DNA of 14,118 nt, taken from positions 1 to 14,118 of the forward strand of contig QHYF01000021.1 in NCBI GenBank assembly GCA_003224075.1. The letters are read 5' to 3'. Made by a program: the position numbers and the translations under genes. Under the pieces are notes generated by a model. That model was not told where the DNA came from and did not search any database. It worked only from the letters and a program-made list of their open reading frames with translations. This stretch comes from Acidobacteriota bacterium (GTDB lineage Bacteria; Acidobacteriota; Terriglobia; Acidiferrales; UBA7541). Shown here in pieces: positions 13,792 to 14,118 of the stretch (positions are counted from its first letter, which is position 1; each line of letters opens with the position of its first letter).

Positions 13792-14118
13792 TCAGGCGGG
13801 TAGGCTGCGGCGCGCCTTGAGCTCGGCGAGCAGGCGGTCCACTTCCGCGTCGCGGTCGAGGCGTGTCAGTTTTTCCCCGACGTCGTCGGTGAGCAGCTCG
13901 ACTTCGGCGGTAGCCACTGCCTCGGTTTGGTGTACGCGGTCCTTGAGCCGGTCAAACGTGGCGCCCTTCGAGTTGTCGCCAAGGACCGTTTGTGCCCGCG
14001 CCGCTTTGCCGAGGGCGACGCCGCGGCGATGCCTCGCCAGCAACAAATCGCGCTTGGACTTGGCTTCTTCGAGCTTCTGTTCGAGTTTCACAAGCGCCCC
14101 CTTCAGCGTTTCAACCTG
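13792..14118 (-). CDS. pspA: PspA/IM30 family protein, C-terminal part (runs off the edge)
   Basis: The minus-strand frame is open from the window end to a stop at 13792-13794, giving the last 108 residues. The visible start-like codon (GTG at 14091) is internal: codons before it continue the same coiled coil (QVETLKGALVKLEQKLEEAKSKRDLLLAR). The long charged coiled coil, then TFDRLKDRVHQTEAVATAEVEL and a C-terminal DAEVDRLLAELKARR match the C-terminal helices of PspA/IM30/Vipp1 proteins, which are ESCRT-III-like membrane-remodelling factors that protect the inner membrane under stress. The N-terminal amphipathic helix lies outside the window. A gap of 154 bases separates it from the convergent glycosyltransferase gene. 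Confidence 0.8.
   Translation of the reverse strand, partial: QVETLKGALVKLEQKLEEAKSKRDLLLARHRRGVALGKAARAQTVLGDNSKGATFDRLKDRVHQTEAVATAEVELLTDDVGEKLTRLDRDAEVDRLLAELKARRSLPA

Noticed and set aside
1..14118. CRISPR array, tRNA, rRNA, insertion sequence or phage genes
   Set aside because: No spaced direct repeats, cloverleaf-like sequence, transposase motifs or terminal inverted repeats flanking a gene were seen on either strand.

Overview
The window looks like a stretch of chromosome from a GC-rich, Gram-negative, probably environmental bacterium. I favour an Acidobacteriota-like organism because of the gene mix: signal-peptide/glycine-zipper envelope proteins, an NtrC-type regulator upstream of its kinase, and HEAT-repeat and YaiO-type envelope genes. 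This assignment rests on gene style, not on a marker gene. I see no insertion sequence, phage gene, tRNA, rRNA or CRISPR array. Coding density is high, and most of the unexplained sequence is short intergenic space with promoters, hairpins and palindromes.

Layout. Bases 1-102 hold the 3' end of an unidentified gene, which overlaps a family 5 uracil-DNA glycosylase gene (99-794). An exported protein with a TrbI/VirB10-like pattern follows (1007-1747). A GC-rich hairpin and a good sigma-70-type promoter (1902-1930) then lead into a tight three-gene unit: a sigma-54-dependent NtrC-family response regulator (1997-3421), its membrane histidine kinase (3431-5287) and a small lipoprotein (5290-5889). 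A glycine oxidase/ThiO-like flavoenzyme (5992-7131) follows. It has a palindrome in its promoter region, a probably leaderless start, and a terminator that contains its stop codon. On the minus strand is a second TrbI/VirB10-like exported protein (7247-8038), divergent from a small orphan gene (8199-8399) that has its own promoter.

The right third is the most distinctive part. On the minus strand, a NodB-type polysaccharide deacetylase (8753-9517) is followed 2 bases later by a zinc-ribbon protein gene (8436-8750). Divergent from it, three overlapping plus-strand genes encode a TPR plus outer-membrane beta-barrel protein of YaiO type (9621-11030), a membrane-anchored HEAT-repeat protein (11014-12228) and a processive family 2 glycosyltransferase with membrane segments (12225-13637). 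Together these form a plausible system for making, deacetylating and exporting a cell-surface polysaccharide: synthase in the inner membrane, HEAT protein as cytoplasmic scaffold, deacetylase in the periplasm, TPR/barrel as outer-membrane exit. The window closes with a convergent hairpin and the C-terminal half of a PspA/IM30 family membrane-stress protein on the minus strand (13792-14118, running off the edge).

The main uncertainties are the start of the YaiO-type gene, where the best ribosome-binding site points into a different frame, and the identity of the polysaccharide.
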